Source of the DNA: Phycisphaerales bacterium
Lineage (GTDB): Bacteria; Planctomycetota; Phycisphaerae; Phycisphaerales; UBA1924
Assembly (NCBI GenBank): GCA_029260455.1
Contig: JAJDDF010000016.1
Coordinates: forward strand, 124,001-188,000
Length of the DNA stretch: 64,000 bases
Direction of reading: 5' to 3'
Position 1 is the first letter of the stretch. Every line of letters begins with the position of its first letter. Of the stretch, positions 46,226 to 55,531 are shown piece after piece. The notes beneath the pieces were generated by a model that saw only the letters and a list, made by a program, of their open reading frames with translations, searched no databases and was not told the origin of the DNA. The position numbers and the translations under genes are program-made.

Positions 46226-46329
46226 GGGTGCCATGGTCTGACGAGTTCGCTTCGGACGAGGAAGGCCATGTGTTTTCTATGGAAGAACGTGGCCTTCGCC
46301 CGCAAAGCCGGACTCAGACCACGGCACCC
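46226..46329. repeat. BIME-like long inverted repeat sharing the RAYT-associated core
   Basis: Left arm GGGTGCCATGGTCTGA (46226-46241) pairs with right arm TCAGACCACGGCACCC (46314-46329). An inner pair GAAGGCCATG / CGTGGCCTTC extends the hairpin. The arms match the core of the REPs at 6485-7199. Confidence 0.8.
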
Positions 46330-46381
46330 GATCCACTGTTAGGATTGCTGACTGGTCATGCGGTAGAAAAGGATGAAACCA

Positions 46382-47227
46382 ATGAAGACGACGTTGCGCA
46401 TGCTGTGTATCACGATTGTTGCTGTGCTCATCGGCGGATGCGCATCGACTCAGTATTCGCACAACGCTGGCTCGATGAACAGGGCGGTGCTCGATGGCGC
46501 CGAGAAATCGATTCTGGTCAATGGGTATTCGACGTCATACGCCTGGCCCGAGATGTTGCAAGACATGCTTGATGAACACGCGGGCGGGCAGCGGACCTAT
46601 CACGTCGTCAACTCGGTGATTGGCGGGGCGCCGGTTGAGACGTGGATTGCAGAGCCGGGCACGCGCGACCACACGCGGACGATTGTTGCGATGGAGCGTG
46701 ATTTTCTTGGTGACACACCGCGTTTGCTTGGTGATGCGCCGCGGCCGAGTGTTGCGATTTGTCAGCAGTCGTTGCAGTTGACGGGTGATGATCGCGGGCC
46801 GGTGAAGACGGAATACGACATGGCGGGCGCGGAAGTTGGAGCGGATGCGATGGAAACGCTGGCATCGCGGCTGCATTCCTACGGCATCGATCGCATCTTC
46901 ATCGCGATGCATATTTATAAGAAGCCGGTCGAGCCGGAGGTGGGCAATGAGCGCGTGGCATTGCGGCGGCTGCTCTCGCGCGGCATCGACTACATCCAGG
47001 CAGGCCCCGATGTGTGGGTGCCCACGCGCGACGCGTTTCCGAAGTGCTATGACGATGATGAGCTGCACCCGAATGAGATGGGCATGAAGATCATGGCCGA
47101 GGGGTGGTATCGCACGCTTGCGGGCGATGGTGCGCGCGATGACATCGTGCAGCACATGTGGGACCGCGACTATGACGTGGTTGCGATGATGCGCGCTTAT
47201 CTTGCATCACGCCGCACCGGCGGGTGA
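46382..47227 (+). CDS. Lipoprotein resembling SGNH/GDSL hydrolases
   Basis: A 281-residue lipoprotein (lipobox LIGGC, Cys about residue 20). After it, LVNGYSTSYAWPEMLQDMLD resembles SGNH block I, with Ser in place in GYSTS though not in the usual GDS. The C-terminal DDDELHPNEMGMKIMAEGW matches the block V DxxH pair. The middle region (RIFIAMHIYKKPVEPEVGNE) lies where the block III Asn is expected. A lipase/esterase-like role in the envelope is plausible but unproven. The second ATG (46382) is preferred, with AAAAGGA 8 bases upstream; ATG 46373 is also possible. Confidence 0.65.
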   Translation: MKTTLRMLCITIVAVLIGGCASTQYSHNAGSMNRAVLDGAEKSILVNGYSTSYAWPEMLQDMLDEHAGGQRTYHVVNSVIGGAPVETWIAEPGTRDHTRTIVAMERDFLGDTPRLLGDAPRPSVAICQQSLQLTGDDRGPVKTEYDMAGAEVGADAMETLASRLHSYGIDRIFIAMHIYKKPVEPEVGNERVALRRLLSRGIDYIQAGPDVWVPTRDAFPKCYDDDELHPNEMGMKIMAEGWYRTLAGDGARDDIVQHMWDRDYDVVAMMRAYLASRRTGG

Positions 47228-47242
47228 GGGTCTTTTTTCTAG

Positions 47243-47294
47243 CTAGCCCCAAGCGCGAGCGCGGCGGGTGGCCCGGCTTGCTTGTCAAGCCGGG
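47243..47294. repeat. AGCGC-family copy 4 fused to a half CCCGG-family palindrome
   Basis: CTAGCCCCAAGCGCGAGCGC (47243 onward) runs into GGTGGCCCGGCTTGCTTGTC, ending AAGCCGGG at 47294. Confidence 0.75.
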
Positions 47295-47365
47295 TTTGAA
47301 CGATGTTCATCGCTCCATCACCATGCGAACAGTTTATGCAGTTGATGTGCGTTGCATCAGGGTGT

Positions 47366-48139
47366 TCATGCGCCAGGTGTGGCAGCGGCTTCCTTCTTCA
47401 CTTTGCTCTTGCGCGGCTTCGGCATATCGCCGCATTCGGGGCAGGGGGTGTTGGGGGGAAGGCCGAGGAGGGAGTAGGAGCAGGAGGGGCAAGGCATGCT
47501 TGGAGATCGGTGAAATCGTAAGTGCCTTATCCTGCGCCGCACCGCAAGAAAGAGCGCGTCAATAGCCAGCGCAAAGGGGAAGCAGAAGAGTAGGTTTCCA
47601 AGGAGACCCGGCCACAAGGGAAGGTACGGGACCACGCGCGTGGCATCGAACAAGCCCCAGACCGCACCTCTTGGAATGACGATCCCACCAACAACTCCAG
47701 GTGACTTGGCCACCGTTACGGTTTGGCCAACGCTATCCTTCGCTCGACACCAGAACGCCGTGAATGGCCATCCGATGCGCCATTCATAAACACCATCGGA
47801 GAGAACCCGAACTGGCCGATTCGACATGTAGACCTCCGTCCCAGGGAAGGCACTGGCCAACCATTCGACGAATGACGAATCGGAAACATCGACAGAGGGG
47901 CTGTTCACCAACGCCAGGATGCGTTTCCCGGAGGGCTCGACGTAGATTTGCCCATAAAATAACGTGTGCTGAAATCCACGGCCGTTGTACACGACGTAGT
48001 AACGCTCGGTTCCGGCGACATTAGCGAAGTGCTGATGGGGCGTGCTCTCGTCCCAAGAGAGCACAGGCAGGACAACACCTGTGATCAAGAACAGCACCAA
48101 TGTCAATCCAGCGGTCGGTACGATGCGGATTCTTCTCAT
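47366..48139 (-). CDS. Membrane protein with C-terminal zinc ribbon (paralog of 37097-37765)
   Basis: A 257-residue protein: one N-terminal membrane segment (TAGLTLVLFLITGVVLPVL), an extracytoplasmic domain of about 150 residues, a second membrane segment near 190-215 (GLLGNLLFCFPFALAIDALF), then a basic cytoplasmic stretch (RRRIRHLRFHR) and the ribbon CPSCSYSLLGLPPNTPCPEC. The C-terminus ends in a Lys/Ala-rich tail. Layout and ribbon match the gene at 37097-37765, although the middle domains have little evident similarity. Repeats flank it on both sides. Function unknown. Start ATG 48139 is one of two options. Confidence 0.7.
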   Translation of the reverse strand: MRRIRIVPTAGLTLVLFLITGVVLPVLSWDESTPHQHFANVAGTERYYVVYNGRGFQHTLFYGQIYVEPSGKRILALVNSPSVDVSDSSFVEWLASAFPGTEVYMSNRPVRVLSDGVYEWRIGWPFTAFWCRAKDSVGQTVTVAKSPGVVGGIVIPRGAVWGLFDATRVVPYLPLWPGLLGNLLFCFPFALAIDALFLAVRRRIRHLRFHRSPSMPCPSCSYSLLGLPPNTPCPECGDMPKPRKSKVKKEAAATPGA

Positions 48140-48257
48140 GGAGGTGCATGACTCTAGCGCGGACAAGGCAAGATACTGGCGCACTCACGATGCGAATAGT
48201 TTAGGCGCGTTCCCGCATGCACCGGCAAAACGGCCCCGCGCGCGTCTTGATCGCGCC

Positions 48258-48340
48258 GGGTGGCCCGGTTTGCTTGTCAAACCGGGGATGGAAAGACGTG
48301 CATCACACAATCCGGGCTTGACAAGCAAGCCCGGCCACCC
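48258..48340. repeat. BIME-like paired palindrome, CCCGG family, copy 2
   Basis: GGGTGGCCCGGTTTGCTTGT then its inverted partner CCGGGCTTGACAAGCAAGCC (from 48312), ending GGCCACCC at 48340. Almost the same as 37777-37858. Confidence 0.85.
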
Positions 48341-48374
48341 AAATCACTGGCAACAAACCTGTGCCACCAAGAAT

Positions 48375-49163
48375 CTATATCCCCGGCTCATCCGGTTTCA
48401 ACATGCCGCTCGAGCGCCGCACCTTGATCCCCTGACGTGTGCCTTCGCCGGTCAGGCCATCGAGCGTTGACTGCATGAAGCGCTCCGGAATATTTCGACA
48501 CGGGCGGCCGCACAGAAAATTGTCAACTTCCTTCACCGCCTGATCAACATCATCAGTCACCCAGACCAGGTCCATGTCATCCGGCGAGATGGTGTGATAG
48601 TCATGGTCCATCGTCTCCTGCACCCATGCGTACAAGCCCTTCCAGAACTTTGTATCGAAACAGATGACGGGGAAGGGATCGATCTTGTAGGTCTGGATGA
48701 GGGTGAGCGCCTCAAAGAACTCGTCCATCGTGCCGAACCCGCCGGGGAAGATGATGAACGCGCGCGCATATTTCACAAACATGACTTTGCGGGCAAAGAA
48801 GTAATCAAAGTCGAGCTTGATGGTCTGGTAGGGGTTTGGGTCTTGCTCATTGGGCAGGGCAATATTGAGCCCCACCGACACGCCGCCCGCTTCATGCGCC
48901 CCTTTGTTCGCAGCTTCCATGATGCCGGGGCCGCCGCCTGTGATCACAGGATGCCCAAGTGTTGCGAGTTTCGCGGCGCAGCTTTCGGCGAGTGAATAGA
49001 GCGGGTTTGAGGGCGCAGTGCGCGCCGAGCCGAAAATCGAGACCGCCGGGGGGAGTGAGGACAGGGTCTCGAAGCCCTCTACGAACTCGCTCATGATCTT
49101 GAAAACGCGCCAGGATTCGGATTGTGCGTGGTCCTGGTGGACGTGAAAGTTGCCGTGTTGCAT
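48375..49163 (-). CDS. LOG-family (TIGR00730) nucleotide phosphoribohydrolase-like protein
   Basis: Rossmann-fold protein of about 262 residues. VSIFGSARTAPSNPLY, ITGGGPGIMEAANKGAHEAGG and the signature FPGGFGTMDEFFEALTL (PGGxGTxxE) mark the LOG/YgdH family, whose members release ribose-5-phosphate from nucleotides. The bacterial physiological substrate is uncertain. Start ATG 49163; the frame upstream reaches 49223. It has a poorly conserved C-terminal extension of about 35 residues. Divergent from folC. Confidence 0.88.
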   Translation of the reverse strand: MQHGNFHVHQDHAQSESWRVFKIMSEFVEGFETLSSLPPAVSIFGSARTAPSNPLYSLAESCAAKLATLGHPVITGGGPGIMEAANKGAHEAGGVSVGLNIALPNEQDPNPYQTIKLDFDYFFARKVMFVKYARAFIIFPGGFGTMDEFFEALTLIQTYKIDPFPVICFDTKFWKGLYAWVQETMDHDYHTISPDDMDLVWVTDDVDQAVKEVDNFLCGRPCRNIPERFMQSTLDGLTGEGTRQGIKVRRSSGMLKPDEPGI

Positions 49164-49309
49164 GGCTGTTTGAGCCCCTTTGCGTAGGTGACGGGCCGTC
49201 TGGCCTGCCAAAATGGCCCCCAAGATGCCTCAATGTGGCCCCGAAGGGGAAAAACGTCCCAGAATGTGGCCCTTGGTTTATGCCGGAAGAGCTATACAAT
49301 CATTCGACT

Positions 49310-50830
49310 ATGCCCACCGCAAAAACCACATCATCGACCAAGTCGGGTTCGACCCGTGTCCGCCCCCGAACCGCAAAGGGTACCAAGACCGCCCTAGGGA
49401 GGAGCCGCCCCGCCGCAGCCCCGCCGAGCAAACGGGTGACCAAGGCGGGATTCGAGAATTACAGCGCCGCAGTAAAGTGGCTGATGGATCGTGTGAATGT
49501 CGAGCGCTTGCGCCCGACGCGCGTTGATCCCAAAGCCTTCAAGCTTGAGCGCATGAAGAAGCTCATGGCGCTCATGGGTGATCCGCAAACCGAACTGCGC
49601 GCGGTGCATGTTGCCGGCACCAATGGCAAAGGCTCAACGATCGCGATGATCGGATCATGCCTGCGCGAGTCCGGCTACACCGAAGGCACCTATTCAAGCC
49701 CGCACCTGGTTGATCTTCGCGAGCGGATTCAAGTCAATGGCAAACCAATTTCTCACCACGCGATTACGAATATTCTGGGTGAGGTCGCCTTCGCTGCACA
49801 AAAACTTGAGAAGACTACAAAGCTCGGCCCGATCACATTCTTCGAAGCCATGACAGCAGCAGCATTCGTGCATTTCGCTGAACAAGCTGTCGATGTCGCG
49901 CTCTTTGAAACAGGCCTCGGCGGTCGACTTGATGCCACCAATGTGCTCACGCCCGAAGTGACCGCCGTCACCGGCATTGCGATGGATCACACGGTATTTC
50001 TTGGTGATTCACTCGACATGATTGCCCGTGAAAAAGCAGGCATCTTCAAGCGCGATGTTCCCGCGCTGACCTTCAAACAAGATGCGCAGATCCTCGATGC
50101 CATGCGTGAAGTCGCCGAAGAAGTTGGCGCTGCCTTCGAAGTGCTCGGCGATCAAATTGAATTCTCAAGCAGGTTCGAAGCAACCCCGCACCTTGGCCCT
50201 CATATGCGCGTGGGATTGACCACAAAAAATCACAACTACGAGCACATCCCCGTGCCGCTACCGGGCGAACATCAGGCGCGCAACTGCGGCCTCGCCCTTG
50301 CGGTGATTGACAAACTCCGCGAGCGCGGCTTCGACTTGCCGGACATGAAGATCATCGACGGCCTCGCCAATGCGCACATCCCGGGACGCATGGAACTGTT
50401 GAAGGGCGAACCCCGCATTCTGCTTGATGGTGCGCACAACCCAACCGCAATGAATGCATTGGTGAAAGCAATCGGCGCACATGTGTCGTATGACTCGATG
50501 ATCATGATCTTCGGATGCGCTGCGGACAAAGACATGGATTTGATGCTCGAAGAGGTCGCGCGCGGCGCTGACAAGGTGATCTTCACGCGTTCGCAGAAGA
50601 ATCCACGGGCCGCCGATCAGGAAGAGTTGGTCCAGCGTTTTTCAGCGCAAAGCCCCAACAAGATGTATCAGGTCGCCAAAAATCTCGAAGAGGCCTTGCA
50701 GCTCGCCAAACTGGCCGCGGGTCGCGATGACCTGATCTGCATCACCGGCAGCTTCTATCTCGTCGGTGAAGCCAAGAAGATGCTTTCGCTGCGAGAAAAA
50801 GCCGCGGCTGTCGCGTCGACAAGCAACTGA
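49310..50830 (+). CDS. folC: Bifunctional folylpolyglutamate synthase / dihydrofolate synthase
   Basis: Adds glutamate to folates (and to dihydropteroate where bifunctional). Mur-ligase-like motifs: HVAGTNGKGSTIAMIGSCL (P-loop), YSSPHLVDLRERIQVNG, FETGLGGRLDATN and LLDGAHNPTAMNALV. The first 45 residues or so are a basic, Ser/Thr/Pro-rich tail absent from most homologs. ATG 49310 starts this tail; ATG 49280 is also in frame. 506 residues, longer than usual because of the tail and loop insertions. It is followed by leuS after 44 bases. Confidence 0.93.
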   Translation: MPTAKTTSSTKSGSTRVRPRTAKGTKTALGRSRPAAAPPSKRVTKAGFENYSAAVKWLMDRVNVERLRPTRVDPKAFKLERMKKLMALMGDPQTELRAVHVAGTNGKGSTIAMIGSCLRESGYTEGTYSSPHLVDLRERIQVNGKPISHHAITNILGEVAFAAQKLEKTTKLGPITFFEAMTAAAFVHFAEQAVDVALFETGLGGRLDATNVLTPEVTAVTGIAMDHTVFLGDSLDMIAREKAGIFKRDVPALTFKQDAQILDAMREVAEEVGAAFEVLGDQIEFSSRFEATPHLGPHMRVGLTTKNHNYEHIPVPLPGEHQARNCGLALAVIDKLRERGFDLPDMKIIDGLANAHIPGRMELLKGEPRILLDGAHNPTAMNALVKAIGAHVSYDSMIMIFGCAADKDMDLMLEEVARGADKVIFTRSQKNPRAADQEELVQRFSAQSPNKMYQVAKNLEEALQLAKLAAGRDDLICITGSFYLVGEAKKMLSLREKAAAVASTSN

Positions 50831-50874
50831 CTTGTTCCCTTTCGCCGCCCGGGGTCGATAGACTCCACTCTGTC

Positions 50875-53820
50875 ATGACAAACATCGCCCATTCTGCGCC
50901 AGCGCCTGACACATCTCCAGATGCGCCGCCCCACCGCTACACCGCGAAGATGGCCGATGACATCGAGCTGCGCTGGCAGGCGTGGTGGGGAGACCACAAT
51001 ACTTTTCGCCAGCCCAATCCAGATGAACCGGGCTTTGATGCGACCAAACCAAAGTTCTATTGCCTGGACATGTTTCCGTATCCATCGGGTGCGGGCCTGC
51101 ATGTTGGGCATCCTGAAGGGTACACCGCGACCGACATCATCTGCCGCGCAAAGCGCATGCAGGGGTTCAACGTGCTTCACCCCATGGGGTGGGATGCCTT
51201 TGGTCTGCCCGCAGAGCAATATGCAATCCAAACCGGCGTGCATCCAGCCATCACGACAAGCAATGCGATCGACAACTTTCGCAGGCAGTTGAAGCGCTTT
51301 GGTTTTTCCTACGACTGGTCGCGCGAAATATCGACGATCGATCCCGCGTACTACAAGTGGACGCAGTGGATCTGGTTACGCGCCTACAACAGTTGGTTTG
51401 ATCCTGAAGCTACCAATCGTCACGGCGGCACCGGGTGTGCAAAGCCAATTAGCGAACTCACGAGCGAATTGGAAGCTGGGCGCATGGGCGTGAGTATCAC
51501 GGGCATGCCCATTCCCATCTCGCCAGGGAGGCATGCAACCGAACATATCGGAGGCACAAAAACCGGCGTGCGCATGTGGCACGACATTTCACCGCAAGAC
51601 AAACGCAACTTTATTGACGATCAACGTCTTGCCTACCTCGATGAACCGGTGGTCAACTGGTGCCCCCAACTTGGCACCGCACTCGCCAATGAAGAAGTCA
51701 TCGATGGGAAAAGTGAGCGCGGCAGCTTCCCCGTCTTTCGCAAGCCCCTGCGCCAATGGATGTTCCGCATCACCGCCTACACCGAGCGCCTGCTTGATGG
51801 GCTTGATGATGTCGACTGGCCCGAATCGACACGCACGCAACAGCGAGAATGGATCGGGCGCTCCGAAGGCGCCGAGATTGATTTCGCACTGGATGTGCCT
51901 GAGGGTTGGAATATTGAGGCAACATCATCCGATGGAGCGCCCGGCGCACTGCGCATCTTCACGACGCGCCCCGACACCATTGGCGGTGCGACCTATATGG
52001 TCATCGCACCTGAACATGCATTAGTTGATGCGCTGCTCACTGAGCCGTGCAGCAAAACTGATGTCGGCGCACTGCGCAACTATGTCGACACCGCGACCCA
52101 TCGCACCGACATCGAACGACAGGAAGCCAAGGATAAAACCGGCGTTTTCAGTGGCATGTATGCGATCAATCCATTCACCAACAAGCCCATCCCCATCTGG
52201 ATTGCAGACTATGTGCTCATGGGCTATGGCACCGGCGCGATCATGGCGGTGCCCGGGCAGGACCAGCGCGACTGGGATTTTGCGAAAACATTCGACCTGC
52301 CAATCATTCGCACTATTCAGCCTCCCGCTGGCTTTGATGGAGAGGCATACACGGGCGATGGTGCAGCAATCAACAGCAGCCTCCTCGATGGCCTTGATAT
52401 TGCAAATGCCAAAATAAAGATTATTGAGTGGCTTGAAGACAAAGGCCTTGGCACGCGCCGGATCAATTACCGGTTGCGTGACTGGCTGTTCTCGCGCCAG
52501 CGCTATTGGGGCGAACCTTTCCCTGTGGTCTTTGATGAGCGCGGCGCTCATCATGGCGTTCATGAAAGCACGCTGCCCATCAAGCTGCCGGACCTTGCGG
52601 ATTACACCCCCGAAGTTTCAGATGAACCAAAGCCGCTACTTGCAAAAGCAACTGATTGGATCAATACAACTGCGGGCGCTTCCGGTATTGATGCCGACGG
52701 CTTGCCCGCCGACGCGCCGATGATGCGCGAATCAAACACCATGCCGGGATGGGCGGGAAGCTGCTGGTATTACCTGCGCTATTGCGATGCGCACAACACA
52801 AACCGCCTCGTTGGCGCACAGTCGGAGCACTACTGGATGGCACCCGCCAAAGGTCAACCGGCGCATACCGGAGGCGTTGATCTGTATGTAGGCGGCGCCG
52901 AACATGCTGTCCTGCATCTGTTGTACGCGCGCTTCTGGCACAAGTTTCTGTATGACCTAGGCGAAATTTCCACCGATGAGCCTTTCAGAAAACTCTTTCA
53001 TCAGGGAATGATTCTCAGTCACGCTTATCAACGCGATGACAAATCGCTCGTGCCGGTCGATGAGGTTGATGAGCGAGATGAGGGTATATTCATTGAGCGA
53101 GCGACGGGGAAGAACGTCAAACAAATCGTTGCGAAGATGAGTAAATCTCTGCGCAATGTTGTCAATCCTGATGACGTCATCGCACAATACGGCGCAGACA
53201 CTTTCCGTTTGTATGAAATGTATCTTGGACCATTGGAGGCCTCAAAACCGTGGAACACGCGCGACATTGTCGGTTTGTATCGGTTGTTGCAGGGGATATG
53301 GCGACTGGTGATCGACGAACACACCGGCGAACTTGTGTTGCGCGATGAACCCGATGCATCAGTCGAACTCCAGTTGCATCGCACAATCGCCAAAGTCACT
53401 GATGACATTGATCGCATGGCGTTCAACACCGCAATTGGTTCGATCTTCGAACTGCGTAACGCTGCCACAAAAGCGGGCGGACTGACCGCTGATCAGTTGG
53501 ATCGCTTTGTGCGGACACTTGCGCCCTTTGCACCGCACATCGCAGAAGAACTCTGGTCGCGCCTGAGCAAGCCCGCACCGGTGTCCAGTGCGCCGTGGCC
53601 CGAATTTGATCCTGCGATGCTCATTGACGATATGGCGGAGATTGCCGTGCAGATTCTGGGCAAAATTAAGGCAAAAATCACAGTGCCCGCCAATACTGAT
53701 GCTGCAACACTTGAGCGTACAGCGCTTGATGATCCCCGCATTGTCAAACTGCTTGAGGGCAAGACGGTGCGCAAGGTAATCGTGGTGCCGGGGCGGCTTG
53801 TCAATATCGTTGCACATTAA
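50875..53820 (+). CDS. leuS: Leucyl-tRNA synthetase
   Basis: Class I synthetase, 981 residues. The HIGH motif reads HVGHPEGY in MFPYPSGAGLHVGHPEGYTA, and the KMSKS loop is KMSKSLRNVVNPDDVI. The CP1 editing domain (including TTRPDTIGGATYMVIAPEH and GTGAIMAVPGQDQRDWDF) is present. The C-terminal anticodon-binding region has the terminal LKMSK-to-end extension (VRKVIVVPGRLVNIV). Somewhat longer than E. coli LeuRS because of an insertion around residues 185-225. Follows folC on the same strand. Confidence 0.97.
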   Translation: MTNIAHSAPAPDTSPDAPPHRYTAKMADDIELRWQAWWGDHNTFRQPNPDEPGFDATKPKFYCLDMFPYPSGAGLHVGHPEGYTATDIICRAKRMQGFNVLHPMGWDAFGLPAEQYAIQTGVHPAITTSNAIDNFRRQLKRFGFSYDWSREISTIDPAYYKWTQWIWLRAYNSWFDPEATNRHGGTGCAKPISELTSELEAGRMGVSITGMPIPISPGRHATEHIGGTKTGVRMWHDISPQDKRNFIDDQRLAYLDEPVVNWCPQLGTALANEEVIDGKSERGSFPVFRKPLRQWMFRITAYTERLLDGLDDVDWPESTRTQQREWIGRSEGAEIDFALDVPEGWNIEATSSDGAPGALRIFTTRPDTIGGATYMVIAPEHALVDALLTEPCSKTDVGALRNYVDTATHRTDIERQEAKDKTGVFSGMYAINPFTNKPIPIWIADYVLMGYGTGAIMAVPGQDQRDWDFAKTFDLPIIRTIQPPAGFDGEAYTGDGAAINSSLLDGLDIANAKIKIIEWLEDKGLGTRRINYRLRDWLFSRQRYWGEPFPVVFDERGAHHGVHESTLPIKLPDLADYTPEVSDEPKPLLAKATDWINTTAGASGIDADGLPADAPMMRESNTMPGWAGSCWYYLRYCDAHNTNRLVGAQSEHYWMAPAKGQPAHTGGVDLYVGGAEHAVLHLLYARFWHKFLYDLGEISTDEPFRKLFHQGMILSHAYQRDDKSLVPVDEVDERDEGIFIERATGKNVKQIVAKMSKSLRNVVNPDDVIAQYGADTFRLYEMYLGPLEASKPWNTRDIVGLYRLLQGIWRLVIDEHTGELVLRDEPDASVELQLHRTIAKVTDDIDRMAFNTAIGSIFELRNAATKAGGLTADQLDRFVRTLAPFAPHIAEELWSRLSKPAPVSSAPWPEFDPAMLIDDMAEIAVQILGKIKAKITVPANTDAATLERTALDDPRIVKLLEGKTVRKVIVVPGRLVNIVAH

Positions 53821-53850
53821 TCCGGCCAAGACCGTTGCTAGCGTGCGGTT

Positions 53851-55356
53851 TCACTCACCGGGCATCGCAACATCCGCCTCCGCTGTCGCATCCTGCACAA
53901 GCGACAGTGATTTGGTCAGCGCCGCAGCTTGCGCATCGAGGTTGTCAGCTCGCGCCGTGGCCGCATCACGCGCCTCTGGCGTTGTTGCCGTGCGGGCTGT
54001 ACGCCGAGCGGTCCGTGCTTCAGCGCGAACCTCAGCAATCCGGCGCGCCACATCAAGATGCGACCCCGCGCCCTCGCTGTGATGCAGTTCTGTGGAACCT
54101 CGACGCTCAATGACTGTGATCCCTGTCGCGGGGTTGCCATTTGGATCGCGCCCGAGACCCGCCCATCGCTCCCTGCCACCAAGAATATTCACTGGCGGTC
54201 GACGGCCGCGGCGTTGATTCTGCTGACGCAACATCAATTGTGCACGCATCTGTTGCTGTTGCTGCTTATCTGCAAAGCGTTTTTCCTGGAGCGGCGAAAA
54301 ATCGAAATCACTCACACGCTCATCGCGGAAAATATCTGCGGGCAATACATCATGAACCGAATGCCCCTTGATATTGGCGCGAGCCCGTGCCTGCTCACCC
54401 GGCGGCGCCGCATTTTCACCATATTGCACGACTCCCCCCCGAGGCAGACCATCCCGGCGCGCACGAATGCGCCATGCATCTGCCACGACAGCACTGCCCG
54501 GGCCAGGATTCTGCGGCAATTTTGCCCACATCCCAAGAGGCACATCAAGAAGCAACGATTGATCCAGATGATAACCCCCAAACCTGCGATTCACCCAGCC
54601 AACATACGTTGCATGGGGCATGCGCCTGCGCACAACCATGGTCGCAACCGCATTTGCGTCATACGACAAAATCGATGCGCGCATACGTTCGAATACCATC
54701 GCGCCGGTCACTGGGTCGACTGTGCTCACTTCTCCAACTTGAAGAATCAGATCGCCAACCTGAAGCACACCTTGCTGACTCGCTGGAAACTGTGGGTAAA
54801 GCGTGTCAATGCGCGGCTCACGCACCTCGTCCATAACTGCCCGCGGAAACGCCACGCCAATCGCCGCACGCTGCGTATCAAAAAACCGGCGCCGGTGTTC
54901 GCGAACCACACGGTTCTGCTGCTCCGGAGTGCGGGCATGAGCACCCATTGTCAAGAGATCGAGTGTGCCGACACGAAATGAATCTTGCATCGCACCCGAA
55001 GCCGCTTCGCGCTGGGCCAATGAGGGATCATCCAATGCATTCAATAATGTCAAAAGATCATCGCGCAAGGGAGGCAGGGCAGGGCGTATTGCCTTTGCAG
55101 TCAGGCGAACCGGCTTATCTTCCGGCGTTTTCATCATGCGCAAAAGCATCGCGCCGCGCTGGGCATCGGTCATCTCTGCAGAATCTTCCGCTGATGCCTC
55201 CGGCGTTTGCGCATGACCAATCAATGCCATCACTCGCGGATCATCAAGCGGGTTTGGTGCAGGTGTTGACTGGGCATGGCTTGGTGCGCTCAACAGTGCA
55301 ACAGTAACTGCGGTCGCAGCACCACTGCCTTGATGAATCCCTCGTGCTCTTCGCAT
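53851..55356 (-). CDS. Exported protein with a PDZ-like domain and C-terminal coiled coil
   Basis: A 501-residue protein with a signal peptide (GAATAVTVALLSAPSHA). The middle region (about 185-260, FPASQQGVLQVGDLILQVGEVS) resembles a PDZ domain. A Gln/Arg-rich segment follows (FADKQQQQQMRAQLMLRQQ). The C-terminus (about 440-500, ARRIAEVRAEARTARRTART) is a highly Ala/Arg/Glu-rich helix typical of coiled coils. There is no protease motif. ATG 55356 is used rather than GTG 55371. Function unknown. Convergent with leuS. Confidence 0.7.
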   Translation of the reverse strand: MRRARGIHQGSGAATAVTVALLSAPSHAQSTPAPNPLDDPRVMALIGHAQTPEASAEDSAEMTDAQRGAMLLRMMKTPEDKPVRLTAKAIRPALPPLRDDLLTLLNALDDPSLAQREAASGAMQDSFRVGTLDLLTMGAHARTPEQQNRVVREHRRRFFDTQRAAIGVAFPRAVMDEVREPRIDTLYPQFPASQQGVLQVGDLILQVGEVSTVDPVTGAMVFERMRASILSYDANAVATMVVRRRMPHATYVGWVNRRFGGYHLDQSLLLDVPLGMWAKLPQNPGPGSAVVADAWRIRARRDGLPRGGVVQYGENAAPPGEQARARANIKGHSVHDVLPADIFRDERVSDFDFSPLQEKRFADKQQQQQMRAQLMLRQQNQRRGRRPPVNILGGRERWAGLGRDPNGNPATGITVIERRGSTELHHSEGAGSHLDVARRIAEVRAEARTARRTARTATTPEARDAATARADNLDAQAAALTKSLSLVQDATAEADVAMPGE

Positions 55357-55531
55357 GGACCATCTGCGCACGCCATTCCTCCGCCTTGCAAAAACCCAAC
55401 CGGGAAGAAGCCACTCAGGCTTTTTGTACCCCCCAGTGTAGGGCCGGAGGCGGCCTGACGGAATCAGAATTCGCGCTCACCCCCATTGCAGGGCCAGTGA
55501 GCCTTGAAAAGCCTCAGAAAGACCCACATTC

